Source of the DNA: Riptortus pedestris
Taxonomy: Eukaryota; Arthropoda; Insecta; Hemiptera; Alydidae
NCBI GenBank assembly: GCA_019009955.1
Contig: CM032228.1
Coordinates: 252,097,501-252,161,500, forward strand
Reading direction: 5' to 3'
DNA: 64,000 nucleotides
In this document: piece after piece, positions 53,376 to 64,000 of the stretch
Layout: each line of letters opens with the position of its first letter
Position numbering within the stretch: position 1 is the first letter of the stretch
The notes under the pieces: model-generated
The model's database searches: none
Told to the model about the DNA's origin: nothing
What the model saw: the letters and a program-made list of their open reading frames with translations, nothing else
Translations under genes and position numbers: made by a program

Positions 53376-54625
53376 GGGCACTAGGAAAGTTTTGCAATAA
53401 GACTTTATTTTTTACAATTTTTCAAAATACTATCCACTGCATAAAACACACTTTTCCATCCTCCTAAACCAGTCTTCAAAGTAGCCCTGCCACGTTTCTT
53501 CTGTGATCTGGGCACACTCGAATTCCCAGGCCCTCAATAGGTCCTCATCGCTCGAGAAATGCCTCCCTATCACCCTTTTTTTTACTTGAGGGAAAAGCGC
53601 GAAATCACAGGGGGGGGGGATCTGGGCTGTAGGGAGGGTGCTCTAACAGTTTTACTCCAGTACTGGCCAAATATTCTGTGCAAACTCTGGAACGATGCGC
53701 TGGAGCATTATCCTGGTGAAGGAACCATGTATCCATTCTAAAGTTTGGCCGATTTTTTTCCAGAGCTTGCACTACTTTAGAGAGGCATTCCTCGGTGTAC
53801 CACCTGCCTGTGACAGTTTTCTGAGTTTCTAGCACCACTCACTCCACAACGCCTCTCCTACTAAAAAATACCGCCACCATTCTTTTCTTAACAGATCTGG
53901 ATTTCCGGACATTGACGGGGGTGTCCTCAGCTTCAAACACCCACACTTTGCTCTGAGATTCAGTTGGGACATCATAATAGTAAAGCCAGGTTTCACCACC
54001 CGTTACTACACTGTTTACATTGGAGGCTATTCCATTTTAGAATTTCTTGAGCATTTCACGGCACCATGAGACCCGATTCGCCATCTGACCTTTAGTCAAG
54101 CTATGGGGCACCCAAAGAGTACAAAGCTTCTTGACATGAAGATGATCATGCAAAATGCTACGAATCGCTGGTGCATTTATACCCAAGGACTCCTCTATCT
54201 GCAGATAGGTAGCTCCCCTGTCTGCCTCCAGCAATTTCCGAACAGCATCAATGTTCTCTTCGGTCACCGATGAAGCTGGACGACCTGACCTTGGAGCGTC
54301 CTCAAGCTCAAAATTTCCTCTTTTAAACTCTTGGTACCACCTAAATATCGTTGTACGGTGTGGGCAATCCTCTCCAAGCACTGGCAGCATTTCTTCTAAA
54401 CACTCATCCACAGTTAACCCACGTGCAAAGATGTAGCGTAAAATCGCTCTGTACTCAACTCTAGACCAGGGTGACAATTCTCACACCTTTCACTAGCACT
54501 GTCAAAAGGAAAATGACTCTAGCCCGGTGACTCAGCTAGCTACTGTGCAGGCTTGAACAGGTCTACGCGTGTGCCAACTCGTCCTGCGATCCCATCCCTC
54601 ATATTGCAAAACTTTCCTAGTGCCG
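53376..54625 (-). mobile_element. mariner element, full length, dead
   Basis: 1250 bp with 24-bp terminal inverted repeats (left GGGCACTAGGAAAGTTTTGC..., right complementary except the outermost base), and TA at 53374-53375 and 54626-54627 as target duplication. It contains one transposase pseudogene. Confidence 0.93.
53430..54477 (-). pseudogene. mariner transposase, near full length (about 348 codons)
   Basis: Two helix-turn-helix regions lie in the N-terminal 146 residues (SRVEYRAILRYIFARGLTVD; TTIFRWYQEFKRGNFE; LWVPHSLTKGQ), followed by the catalytic core. Lesions in order: TAA after CREMLKKF (about 54037); the first catalytic motif reads GGETW where the family has GDETW, so its Asp is Gly; TGA before VVLETQ (about 53839); and a ten-base C run (genomic G run 53610-53619) that shifts the frame just before CDFALF. 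The HQDNAPAH Asp and the last Asp are 34 residues apart once the shift is allowed for, so this is a D34D mariner. The C-terminus continues to a normal stop at 53430. The rest of the frame is well preserved. Confidence 0.93.
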
Positions 54626-54654
54626 TACGTACATATACATACATACTTTTGTAT

Positions 54655-55465
54655 ACTTTTAATGGAAATCAGGTATTGAGGTTTTACTCCTGAAGCGATT
54701 TTCGAAAATATTCATCAGATGTCCATCGATGAAGCCTAGGATGTGATGAAAACCCGCTTTAGAGGTCGCAATTTTTGTTTTATAGTTACCTAACTCGAGA
54801 TATAAGCGTTTCGTGCAAAACCAAAGGTGGAGTTCGTTAACGACTAATATTGGACCAGGAGAGGGAGAGTTTCGAAATTCAAAATATCTCCGTTGTTATG
54901 GGTCGGATTGAAACATTGTATAGAAACAATCTTGTTGGAAATTTAATTTTCTATAAATGTAGTTATATACATGTTTTCTCTTATATGGATATTAACCGAG
55001 ATATATGGATTTTTTTAGATTTCAGCCTTCAGCAAACCCCCACTTCTACTCGCGCCATATTAACAAGAAGCTGTTATGACGTGATCCGAATCATTCTAAG
55101 CTTAAATACCAAATATTGTTTTCGAGAGGCCTTTATAAGCGAGATACATCCATAGCTGACGTCATCAATTAAGATTTTACTGTGTTGTTTGAAAACATGT
55201 TTATTTGGTCTATACATTACTCGATATTTAACCGTTTCAGCAACACTAAAGATCACTTGGCCGAAATGGGACTAGGAATAGTTAGTTGGGGTTTAGGGGA
55301 TGAATTCGAAAGTTCAAAATATCTCCGTTATTATGGTTCAGATCATATGTTATAGAACTAATCTTATTAAGCTGTTGATGATCTACAATTGTTGTTCTAT
55401 GTATTTTTATGCTACTCAAGTATTAAACGAGTTATTCGTACTTTCTTGGTTTCAGTCAAAATATC
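54655..55465 (+). mobile_element. HINE-like long form, interrupted, no core
   Basis: ATTGAGGTTTTACTCCTGAA, GCTTTAGAGGTCGCAATTTT, CTCCGTTGTTATGGGTCGGA, AATACCAAATATTGTTTTCG, GCTGACGTCATCAATTAAGA, TTTCAGTCAAAATATC. A second copy intrudes at 55466. Confidence 0.78.
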
Positions 55466-55826
55466 TAGGCCTTAAGGGAAATCAGCTATTGAGGTCGTAC
55501 TCATGACGCGATTTTCGAATTTTTTCCTCAAATGTTCATCGATCCTACCCAGGAGATGACGAAAATGAGGACCCTTGAAAACTGTATATATGTACATGCA
55601 ATTTGTCAGTTAACGTTCTAGCGGTCGCAATTTTTGTTGATCGTTACCAAACTCGACATTTAAACGTTTTATGCAAAAAGACAGATCAAGTTCGTTTAAT
55701 GGCTGAAATCGGACCATTGGGGAGGGAGGGATTTTCGAAATATCTCCGTTACGAGATTTCCCTATTGTAAAACGCCACGTGGGAAATCTGCTTAGTTTAG
55801 GCAGCCCCTGTGTGACGGACTTTTCT
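55466..55826 (+). mobile_element. HINE-like element, short, internally deleted
   Basis: CCTTAAGGGAAATCAGCTAT to GACGGACTT. It has a minimal core (TATATATGTACATG), and TATCTCCGTTACGAG joins to ATTTCCCTATTGTAAAACGC, deleting the right module entirely. About 360 bp, the smallest copy with both ends. Confidence 0.85.
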
Positions 55827-56030
55827 TTCCGGTGTGATCCGGGCAGATCTGTTTGTTTACATTTTTAACGCTTCCTGTCGGCGTGTTGTTGGAATTGGTT
55901 GAAACATTTCTTATTTCCGTTTGTATTTATTCACGGTTGTGTTGTGTTACCTATATGTAGATTTATCTGTTTGTTAAACTTCACGAGGGAAATCTGCTTA
56001 GTTTACGCAGCGCCTGAGTGACGGACTTTT
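55827..56030 (+). mobile_element. HINE-like long-form 3' end
   Basis: TTTCCGGTGTGATCCGGGCA, TTGTATTTATTCACGGTTGT, AAATCTGCTTAGTTTACGCA, GAGTGACGGACTT. It matches the 24140-24352 end. Confidence 0.85.
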
Positions 56031-56487
56031 TGTTTTTGTCATCTTCTAATTAGGATCGGTGGACACTCGAGGACATTATTCAAACATCGCCTCATGAGTA
56101 TAGCTGACTTCCTTTAAGGGAAATCATCTGAAATGGTTATATTTGACGAAGAGGGAAGGTATTTGATGACGTCAAAGCAGGCCATTCAGCACAGGACGTT
56201 TCAATCTAGGCCCAGCAAATATGATTAGCCTCAGGTCACGGTGCTAGCGTGCTTTTAGCAGAATTCTCTTAACCGAAATCTGCTATCGAGCTTGTAGTCG
56301 TCTCGACATTTCTGCAGATTTCGCTGACGGGAAATGTGCTATTGAGGTTGTACTAAAGTCGTGACGCTATTTTCGAAAACTTTCTTTTTCTGTAATCGTT
56401 GAATAATGGTAACATTACTAAACTGAATGGAGTGAAGAAAGTGAAACATTTTGCAATTGAGTGAAGCAAGTGAATTGCCTTCTCTAA
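56031..56487. mobile_element. scattered HINE-like end fragments
   Basis: 56037-56128 is an inverted 5' end (CCTTTAAGGGAAATCATCTG). 56252-56400 holds two plus-oriented decayed 5' ends (GCAGAATTCTCTTAACCGAA and GCAGATTTCGCTGACGGGAA). 56400-56487 shows nothing. Confidence 0.6.
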
Positions 56488-57570
56488 TCTATTATATATA
56501 TAAAATCGTAACCTCTGTCTGTACATTGATTTTTTTCGCGATATTTCACGATAACTTTTTGTTTCACATGTCATAGACACCATATCTGCATTTTGTTTCT
56601 TTCGTGTATGTTTGTTTGTTTGTTTGTTACCTTTTCACGCATAAACGGCTGAACCGAATTTTATGAAACTTGGTGTGTATATTACTACTAACCCAACTTA
56701 GACTTTAGGCTATATTAATTTTCTCTGAGACGAACAGGAGTGGGGATTATAAGGGAAGCCTGAAATTAAAAATAGCGATATTTCGTTTTCTATTGGTTTT
56801 TCCGGCAAATATGCACATAACAAAAGTTGTTTATTTTGTTATTTAAAGTAACTTTTATTATATACACTTTGTCGTATACCGAAGTTTAATTGCGTTATAC
56901 GCTAAATCTTATAGTGGGAGTCAACAATTTTGCCAAAAAAGACTCAACCGAACTAAATAAAACTCGGTATGTGTATTAGCAGTGAGGCCTTCATTATAAT
57001 AAGCCATACCAACATTTCTATGTACGGCAGGAGTGGGGGTTATAAGGGAAGCCTGAAATTATAAATAGTGATATTTTGTTTCCTATTGGTTTTTCCGCAA
57101 ATATGTAAACATAACAAAAGTTGTTTATTTTGTTATTTGGAGTTTTGTTATATACACTTTTGTCGTATACCTAAGTATAAATGAGTTATACATTAAAACT
57201 TTAGCGGGCACTAACGGCTGAACCGAACTTAACAAAACTCGGTATGTCAATTAGCATTAATTCTTCCATGATTATAAGTTATATTAAAATTTTTAGGTTC
57301 GAACGGGAGGGGGGTTATAAGGGAGGCCTGAAATAAAAATTCACCATATTTACATGTATAAGTGACGGGAAAATTAAAAATATCGAAGACTGTGAAGCCT
57401 TATCGAAAAAATAATTCTATTATTAGCAAATCCACGGCAAAGACGGGTATCAATCCTAAACACTGGGACGGGTAAATGTCAAAATATTGTGCAATGTAAA
57501 GCCTGCTAAAAAATACCATCACCATTCAGCCTCAAATGAATTCCCGGGCGAAGCCGGGTATCTGAGCTAG
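56488..57570 (+). mobile_element. Helitron, complete, non-autonomous (1083 bp)
   Basis: Starts TCTATTATATATATAAAATC after an A and ends with the hairpin CCCGGGCGAAGCCGGG, eight bases, CTAG, and a flanking T, the classic Helitron terminus with no target duplication. The interior has about three copies of a roughly 280-bp unit (ACGGCTGAACCGAATTTTAT ... CGTATACCGAAG). It has no Rep/helicase ORF, so it is non-autonomous. Confidence 0.87.
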
Positions 57571-57930
57571 TTAGTAATAAGTATAAATTAAAAAATAATT
57601 TGAAGTTGGAAATTAAATGCTTTTAAATGTTTCTTAACATTGTAAGAATTTATTTTATTTAAGAAATGTGAATGAATTATTGGTGGAAATAATCAATATA
57701 TTTTAAAATTTAAATATAACAATAATTACCTTCCTTGTTTATAACCTGCACTTGTTTATAACTGCACTACTTCACAATCATCACTAGTTGTTTTATAACT
57801 ATGCTTATAACTTTTCACAACCATGGTTATAACTTACCAACACCATACCAAAATCTTCACAACATCCTAATTTTGTTCATATTCTGGTTAGATCTGATCA
57901 TGTATTACACGATTGCCGAAAAAATTTAAT
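57571..57930. other. no gene recognised
   Basis: AT-rich. Several CTTATAAC and TTATAAC strings repeat loosely at 57735-57840. Confidence 0.4.
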
Positions 57931-58050
57931 ATTACACTCGTGACGAAAGTAGAATTTACAACTCTCGTGAAATTACTACACTCGCTTCGCTCGAGTGGGT
58001 AAACGTTTCACTCGAGTTGTAAAATGATCTACTTTCGTCACTTGTATAAT
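57931..58050. repeat. 120-bp palindromic element (possible MITE)
   Basis: ATTACACTCGTGACGAAAGT at the left is matched inversely by ACTTTCGTCACTTGTATAAT at the right. Inner arms ACAACTCTCGTGAAA / TTTCACTCGAGTTGT surround the centre ACTCGCTTCGCTCGAGT. No ORF. Confidence 0.85.
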
Positions 58051-58059
58051 AAATAACTA

Positions 58060-58888
<829 letters not shown>

Positions 58889-59140
58889 ATTTATTTTTAC
58901 TGTTATTTATTTCCAATAGAAATGTAAACTACATGAGTATTTCGATTATTTAATTTTTATATTGTATTATTTACACAAACTCATGTTAAATTTGCACAAA
59001 CTGTGACAGCGGAAGTTGTGCGGAATCAAACTCTTTACCTCAGGTATATATTATCTTATTTTCTGTGATAAGTTGACGTTATTCAAATAACAATTTACTA
59101 TCTGTATATTAGGTGTTACTTGGTAAAACCATTATGACAT
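58889..59140. other. no gene recognised
   Basis: AT-rich with no repeat match seen. Confidence 0.4.
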
Positions 59141-59572
59141 AAGTCCGTCACGCAGGGGCTGCGAAAACGCAGTAGATTTACCACATGAAGCTTTACAACA
59201 GACAAAATTTCACGAGAGCCGAGCAGTTACGGAAACGGCCGGAAACTCACTCCTGTGTTAACCGCCCACATTTAATAAAAATGTAAATATCTCGGTTAAT
59301 ATTCAAGATAGAGAATAAATGTTTATTATTATTTATATTATTTATTATTTATAGTAAATTTAATTTGTAATAAGATTGATTCTATACAACGTTTTGATCC
59401 GACGTATGGCAACGGAGATATTTCGAATTTTCGAAAATCTCTCCCTCTGGCCCGATTTCAGCCGTTAACGAACTTGATCTTTCTTTTTACATAAAACGAC
59501 TAAATATCGAGTTTGGTAACGATTAAACAATAATCGCTACCGCTAGAGCGGTAACAAACAAAATATAGATAG

Positions 59573-59628
<56 letters not shown>

Positions 59629-59735
59629 TATATAATATCCTGGGTAGGATCGATGGGCATTTGAAGAAACTTTTCGAAACTCGCGTCATGAGTACAACCT
59701 CAATAGCTGATTTCCCTTAGGGGAAATCTGCTAAA
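59141..59735 (-). mobile_element. HINE-like element, complete, short form
   Basis: Starts AAGTCCGTCACGCAGGGGCT, has the GAGCCGAGCAGTTACGG module, CGCTACCGCTAGAGCGGTAA, a (TA)n core at 59576-59620, and ends CCCTTAGGGGAAATCTGCTA. Confidence 0.9.
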
Positions 59736-59864
59736 AGGTAATATGGGTTTAAAGTCAATATGATTGTTGAAAGTGTTATTCAGGAGGTCTTTCTATAAAA
59801 ATATCATCATTATTCAGTCAAGGAAGATTTCCCTGGAATCACTGGGCAATTTTGATAGTAGATT
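59736..59864 (+). mobile_element. possible Helitron 3'-end relic
   Basis: AAAATATCATCATTATTCAG and AAGATTTCCCTGGAATCACT resemble the Helitron 3' region; CTAG is not preserved. Confidence 0.35.
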
Positions 59865-59995
59865 TAAAATTTCGACAGGACTTCATTTTCGTTATCTCTT
59901 GGATTGCGATCGACGGATATTTGAAGAAATTTTCGAAAATCTCGTCATTACTACAACGTGAGTAGCTGATTTACCTTAAGGCAAATCTGGTTAAA
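59865..59995 (-). mobile_element. HINE-like 5'-end fragment
   Basis: GACAGGACTTCATTTTCGTT, GATCGACGGATATTTGAAGA, TTTACCTTAAGGCAAATCTG. Confidence 0.75.
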
Positions 59996-60213
59996 TCTCC
60001 ATCGTCTGTTGAACGTCTAATACAGAGAAGGGGAACTTTGGCAGTTCTGACGTAACTAAGAACGGGCGGGAACGGGTGACTGTCATGGTGCGTGCTAGAG
60101 GCATCCCTTACCTAGGCCAGCTGACGTCACCCCAAGTATTGATTCTACTGTTCTTCCTCTCAGTACCTTCCCTCACCTTATACCCCAATAACTTCACAGG
60201 TATCCGCCCGTCT
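59996..60213. other. GC-richer unique block
   Basis: Less AT-rich than its surroundings, with AGAACGGGCGGGAACGGGTG. No repeat match and no confident coding content; the 85-aa plus ORF has no recognised domain. Confidence 0.35.
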
Positions 60214-60283
60214 AGTCAGCTATTGAGGCGCGATTTTCGAAAAATGTCCGCAAATGTTCCTTGGACTTACCGAGGAGACGGCG
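60214..60283 (+). mobile_element. HINE-like 5' fragment
   Basis: GTCAGCTATTGAGGCGCGAT and AATGTCCGCAAATGTTCCTT, cut by the long form that follows. Confidence 0.65.
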
Positions 60284-61020
60284 AAAAGTGTGTCACACAA
60301 GAGCTGTGTAAACTAAGCAGATTTCCCGCGTGAAGTTTAACAGTACATAAATCAACATACTGGTAACCCAACACCTCCTTGAATATTAAGTGAATTCAAA
60401 GATAATAAGAAACCTCCCCTCGGGAAGCGTCTGAAATGTAAACAAACAGTTCTGCCAACTTATCGCCGGAAAAAAAAACTAATGAAATATATCAGAATAT
60501 AACATATTAAATTAATTGAAAACTATTTACTATATCTAGCACTGTAATGCATCATGAATAAGAATAATTTTTATCTCAATCAAATTTAAGTAGTCCAAAA
60601 ACTTAAGACGTGGGGGAGGTCACCATAACATATTTGCATGTATCTCGTATAATCTCTTGAAAATAATATTTGGTATTTAAGTTTCAAATAATGTGGTTTA
60701 TTACATAACCGAGTATTGTTTATGTAACATGAGTAGAAGTGGGGGTTTGATGAAGGCTGAAAACTGAAAAATGCAAATATTTCGGTTAATATTCAAGATA
60801 GAGAATACATGTATAAATAGTATTTATATTACATTTAATTTGCAATAAGAGTGATTCTATTCGAGTTTTCGCTCTGACGTATATCAATGGAGACATTTCG
60901 AAATTCTCCCCTCCCCATGGACCGATTTCAGCCCTTAACGAACTTGATCTTTCTTTTTACATAAAACGACTTGGGTTTGATAACGAACGAACAAAAATTG
61001 AGACCGCTTGAGCAGCAACA

Positions 61021-61065
<45 letters not shown>

Positions 61066-61188
61066 GCGAACGGATGTCATTTTCGTCATCTCTTGGAAAG
61101 GATCGATGGAAATTTGAGGAAAGTTTTCGAAAATTGCGTCATGAGTACGACCTTAATAGCTGATTTCTCTTGAGGGAAATCTGCTGAA
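60284..61188 (-). mobile_element. HINE-like long form, complete
   Basis: Starts with a decayed end (GTGTGTCACACAAGAGCTGT) and AAACTAAGCAGATTTCCCGC, carries the full long module, AGACCGCTTGAGCAGCAACA, a (TA)n core at 61024-61062, and ends CTCTTGAGGGAAATCTGCTG. Confidence 0.88.
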
Positions 61189-61199
61189 AAACATGTTCA

Positions 61200-61462
61200 C
61201 TGGTACTCGGAAATTCAAAATATTTCCGTTACTATACGTCTTATAGAAAAATTGTATAGAACCAATTTTGCTAGTTTAATGTTCTATAAATGTTGTTGTT
61301 TATATGTTTTGTCTGTCTTCAATATTAACGAAGATGTTGGCATTTTTTTTAGTTTTCAGCCTTCATTAAAACCAAGCCCACTTTTAGTGATCGCACTTTA
61401 AAACATGCGTATATATCATAGAACGTCCTTGTCCAATCATAAATACCATTTTTAGCATATTT
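61200..61462 (+). mobile_element. HINE-like fragment
   Basis: AATTCAAAATATTTCCGTTA, TCAATATTAACGAAGATGTT, TTTCAGCCTTCATTAAAACC. Confidence 0.7.
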
Positions 61463-61573
61463 ACTTTCAGGGAAATCAGCTATTGAGGTCGTACTCATGA
61501 CGCGATTTTCGATTCATTTCTTCAAATGTCCATCGTTCCTACCCAGGAGATGACGAAAATGATATCCGTTCGC

Positions 61574-61645
<72 letters not shown>

Positions 61646-62162
61646 GTTAACGCTCTAGCTGTCGTAATTTTTGTTTCATCGTCACCAATATTGCCATTTA
61701 AACGTTTTATTCAAAAATAAAGATCAAGTTCGTTAATGGCTGAAATTGGACCGGGGAAGGGGGGAATTTCGAAAATTCGTAATATCTCATTATAGTGCTT
61801 CGGATCGAAGGATTGTAACTAACCAATCTTATTGCAAATGTAATGTTCTATGAAAGTTGTTATGTACGTTTTTTCACTACCTTTAATAGTAACTGTGATA
61901 TTTGCATTTTTTTTTTTTTTAATCTTCAACCTTCAGTAAACCCCCACTCCTACTCATAGCATATTAACAATAAGCTTTTATATTATTTCAGTGAACCTTT
62001 TTCATGTGAGAAGCATGTAAATAGTTATTGTGTTGACGTCAGCAATTAAGATTTTATTGACCAACAACTTGCTTTTGGAAATAGAGAATAAATTGTAAGA
62101 TGAGATCAATAGTGTTACATTCCAACATGTGGCAAATCTGTTTAGTTAGTAGCAGCTGCTTT
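61463..62162 (+). mobile_element. HINE-like element, GACGTCA-type right arm
   Basis: CAGGGAAATCAGCTATTGAG, a (TA)n core at 61578-61642, TGTTAACGCTCTAGCTGTCG, TTGACGTCAGCAATTAAGAT, GGAAATAGAGAATAAATTGT, GGCAAATCTGTTTAGTTAGT. Confidence 0.8.
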
Positions 62163-62291
62163 TTAGCAGATTTTCCTTAAGGGAAATCAGCTATTGAGGT
62201 CGTGTACTCATGACGCGATCAAAAATTCCCTCAAATATCCATCAATCCTACATAGTAAATGATGAAAATGAGGGCCGTTGAAAGTGTGTGT

Positions 62292-62347
<56 letters not shown>

Positions 62348-62675
62348 CACACTTGTCTTACCACTCTAGCGGTCGCAGTTCTTGCTTGATCGTAAACTCG
62401 ATATATAAGCGTTTCATGTAAAACTAAAGATCAAGTTAGTTAATGGGTAAGATAAGATTTTACGTTCTTGTCTCGGAAATATTTGTTTGATCTACACCAT
62501 ACTCGATATTTAATATCAATTCCATGCAACTTTAGTTGAAATTGTGCTAGTAATAAGGGAGGTTTAGATGTGGAAGGGATCTACGTTAAAGTTTCAGATT
62601 TAAGATAAATGGTGAGATTATATCAATAGTCCATGGGAAATCTGCTTAGGTTACGCAGCCCCTGCGTGTTGGGGT
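62163..62675 (+). mobile_element. HINE-like element, complete, compact
   Basis: TTAGCAGATTTTCCTTAAGG, a (TG)(TA)(TG)n core at 62286-62347, CTTACCACTCTAGCGGTCGC, then a shortened right arm to GGGAAATCTGCTTAGG and ACGCAGCCCCTGCGT; the end GACGGACTT has become GTTGGGG. It is directly adjacent to the previous copy. Confidence 0.85.
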
Positions 62676-63239
62676 TATAGTTTCTTACATGCTTTAACAC
62701 GTTTCGAGCCTAATATTTCCATAAGTAGCTGTTCTTCTAGAGGCGTCAGCTACACTTCTTGCAGATTATAAAGATAACTCAATCACCCAATAACGTTTCA
62801 TTGCGATGCTCATGAAATGCTTTTACTGCATCTTTCAGTGAGGGGGGAGGGGTAGGGAAAAACAGGGATTCAGTGTTAGGAAAATTGGCGTTGGTGGCTA
62901 CCGAAGTGAGGGTGTTAGGGAGAGGGGTGGTGTAATGCTATTGGCAAGCCCAAATCATGTTTCCCCTAAGTATATTTCAGGGTGGTAGCACCCCCATCCC
63001 CCGAAACGTGCTGTGGGGGGGGGGTGAGAGAGAGGAATTTTACGTAATCCCCCCCCTCGGATCCACCCCTATTTATGCCTGCCTCTTCTCCTCCACCAAC
63101 TCTTACTAAATAAGGAAATCCCCTAATACAGGTTTTCCTTCTACACTGCCATACCTTAATTTTCCTTGTTTTCCTCCCGCCCCCCCCCCTTTATACCAGA
63201 TTTTCAAAAAGGTTGCAGTTGCGATATGTTTATGACAAA
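62676..63239. other. no gene recognised; G- and C-run rich
   Basis: Multiple G runs (62840-62945, 63015-63030) and C runs (63041-63055, 63178-63190). No coding frame or repeat match supported. Confidence 0.45.
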
Positions 63240-63293
63240 AGTTTCGATCGATTTCAAATGTCCATCGATCCCACTCAGATGATGAATATATAT
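63240..63293 (+). mobile_element. HINE-like fragment up to its core
   Basis: TTTCAAATGTCCATCGATCC then GATGAATATATAT, where the LTR begins. Confidence 0.6.
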
Positions 63294-63870
63294 TGTTACG
63301 TTTTATTACAAAACCAGTAATGAAACGTTGTTAATAAGAGTTCTTTTGGATTGCAAAATTAAACACACACACAAGTTTCATAGTTTATCACTGCACAATT
63401 TATTTCACAATGCACAATACTCTCGATTATTACTACTCACAGTATTACACTGATAGTGTCACTGTTCTTCAGATTTCACAGTCCATTAATTCACTCACGG
63501 TCACTGAAACACACAAAAGACGGCACTGCACTGTCCTTTACTTCGGGGCACTGCACTGTCTTAAACAAGACACTAAACTGCTACTTACAGTCACGGCACA
63601 ACACTGTTCTCCTTATAAAAACACTTTACCGCGCTGCACTAAGTCGCACTGTAGCACTGATGTGACCATCAAGACGTCTGACCGTAAACTGACTGTGGGG
63701 TACTGTGAGACTTCCTTATAAATCCTTGTAGAAGTGTCTAGGCATGGAAAGATCCAGAACTTCCTGGAAGGCCCATATTAGATTCTGCCGGGGGCCCTAC
63801 TTAGAATTGCCCTAATTAGCTTCGCCCGTTCCACTTGTCTTTGTTCCTTCTTTCACGCGGCTCTCTCTCT
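63294..63870 (-). mobile_element. LTR, same family as 12075 and 21574 (right edge uncertain)
   Basis: On the minus strand it ends CGTAACA at 63294, next to ATAT. It carries AATAAA, TCCAAAAGAACTC, CAGTG motifs and TTTATAAGGAAGTC near 63715 (TATA-like). It is collinear with 21574-22242 up to about 63830. The TGTTG start was not found, so the 5' edge is lost or rearranged. ORFs here are chance. Confidence 0.72.
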
Positions 63871-63889
63871 TTGTGTATTCACCCACTCA

Positions 63890-64000
63890 TCGGATGCAAA
63901 TACGCTCTGTTGATCTCGCCTCCCCTTGTCTTTTTTTGTTGGATTACTACAATTTGAGTGTTTGAGATTAAAAATATCCTGACTCATAATAAATTACAGT
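63890..64000 (+). mobile_element. HINE-like long-form fragment running off the window
   Basis: TTGTTGGATTACTACAATTT, GAGTGTTTGAGATTAAAAAT and ATAATAAATTACAGT match the long module (compare 18270-18350). Confidence 0.72.

Overview
The window is a gene-poor, AT-rich piece of an animal nuclear genome. An arthropod, probably an insect, fits best: mariner transposons, Helitron and Helentron-type repeats with microsatellite cores, CAGTG-rich LTRs, and a spliced gene that reads as the invertebrate neuron navigator (sickie). I cannot name the species.

Two host genes are supported. (1) On the + strand, nine consecutive internal exons between 27888 and 46772 encode about 432 residues of a Ser/Pro-rich sickie/NAV-type cytoskeletal protein. 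All reading phases match across introns and each exon has AG/GT borders. Three SxIP (EB1-binding type) motifs, a polyQ tract and the family-typical GYMSDGDVL...GYMSEGG exon are visible. The first exons and the C-terminal AAA+ part lie outside the window or were not found. (2) On the - strand, 48784-49881 is an intact, intronless cyclin B ORF (365 aa, with destruction box), apparently inside the next sickie intron and antisense to it. It is probably a retrogene.

Nearly everything else is repeats. The dominant family (more than 50 copies or fragments, both strands) has a 5' palindrome (GATTTCCCTTAAGGGAAATC), subterminal inverted repeats (GCAGATTTCCC / GGGAAATCTGC), a 3' stem-loop (ACGCAGCCCCTGCGT) before the end GACGGACTT, no target duplication, and a (TA)n/(CA)n/(CT)n core beside a small conserved hairpin. 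This matches the HINE/DINE-1 (Helentron-associated) architecture; I write it as HINE-like, '+' meaning palindrome first. Short and long forms share both ends but differ in a right-hand module. Other repeats are canonical Helitrons (TC...hairpin...CTAG/T), solo LTRs of one family, a tRNA-derived SINE, 5'-truncated LINEs, two dead mariners, a TTAA-flanked piggyBac-like MITE, a degraded CKC-motif ORF, a 63-bp minisatellite, a 282-bp tandem array and several palindromes.

Layout: 1-27.8 kb is repeat-on-repeat with no host exon recognised (upstream intron or intergenic). 27.9-46.8 kb is the exon-bearing part of sickie, its introns filled with HINE-like, SINE and LINE copies. 46.8-54.6 kb holds HINE-like copies, the MITE, cyclin B, SINEs and a mariner. 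54.6-64 kb is HINE-like elements, one complete Helitron, a large (CT)n block and an LTR. Several loci show readable insertion order, the deepest at 20241-24590.
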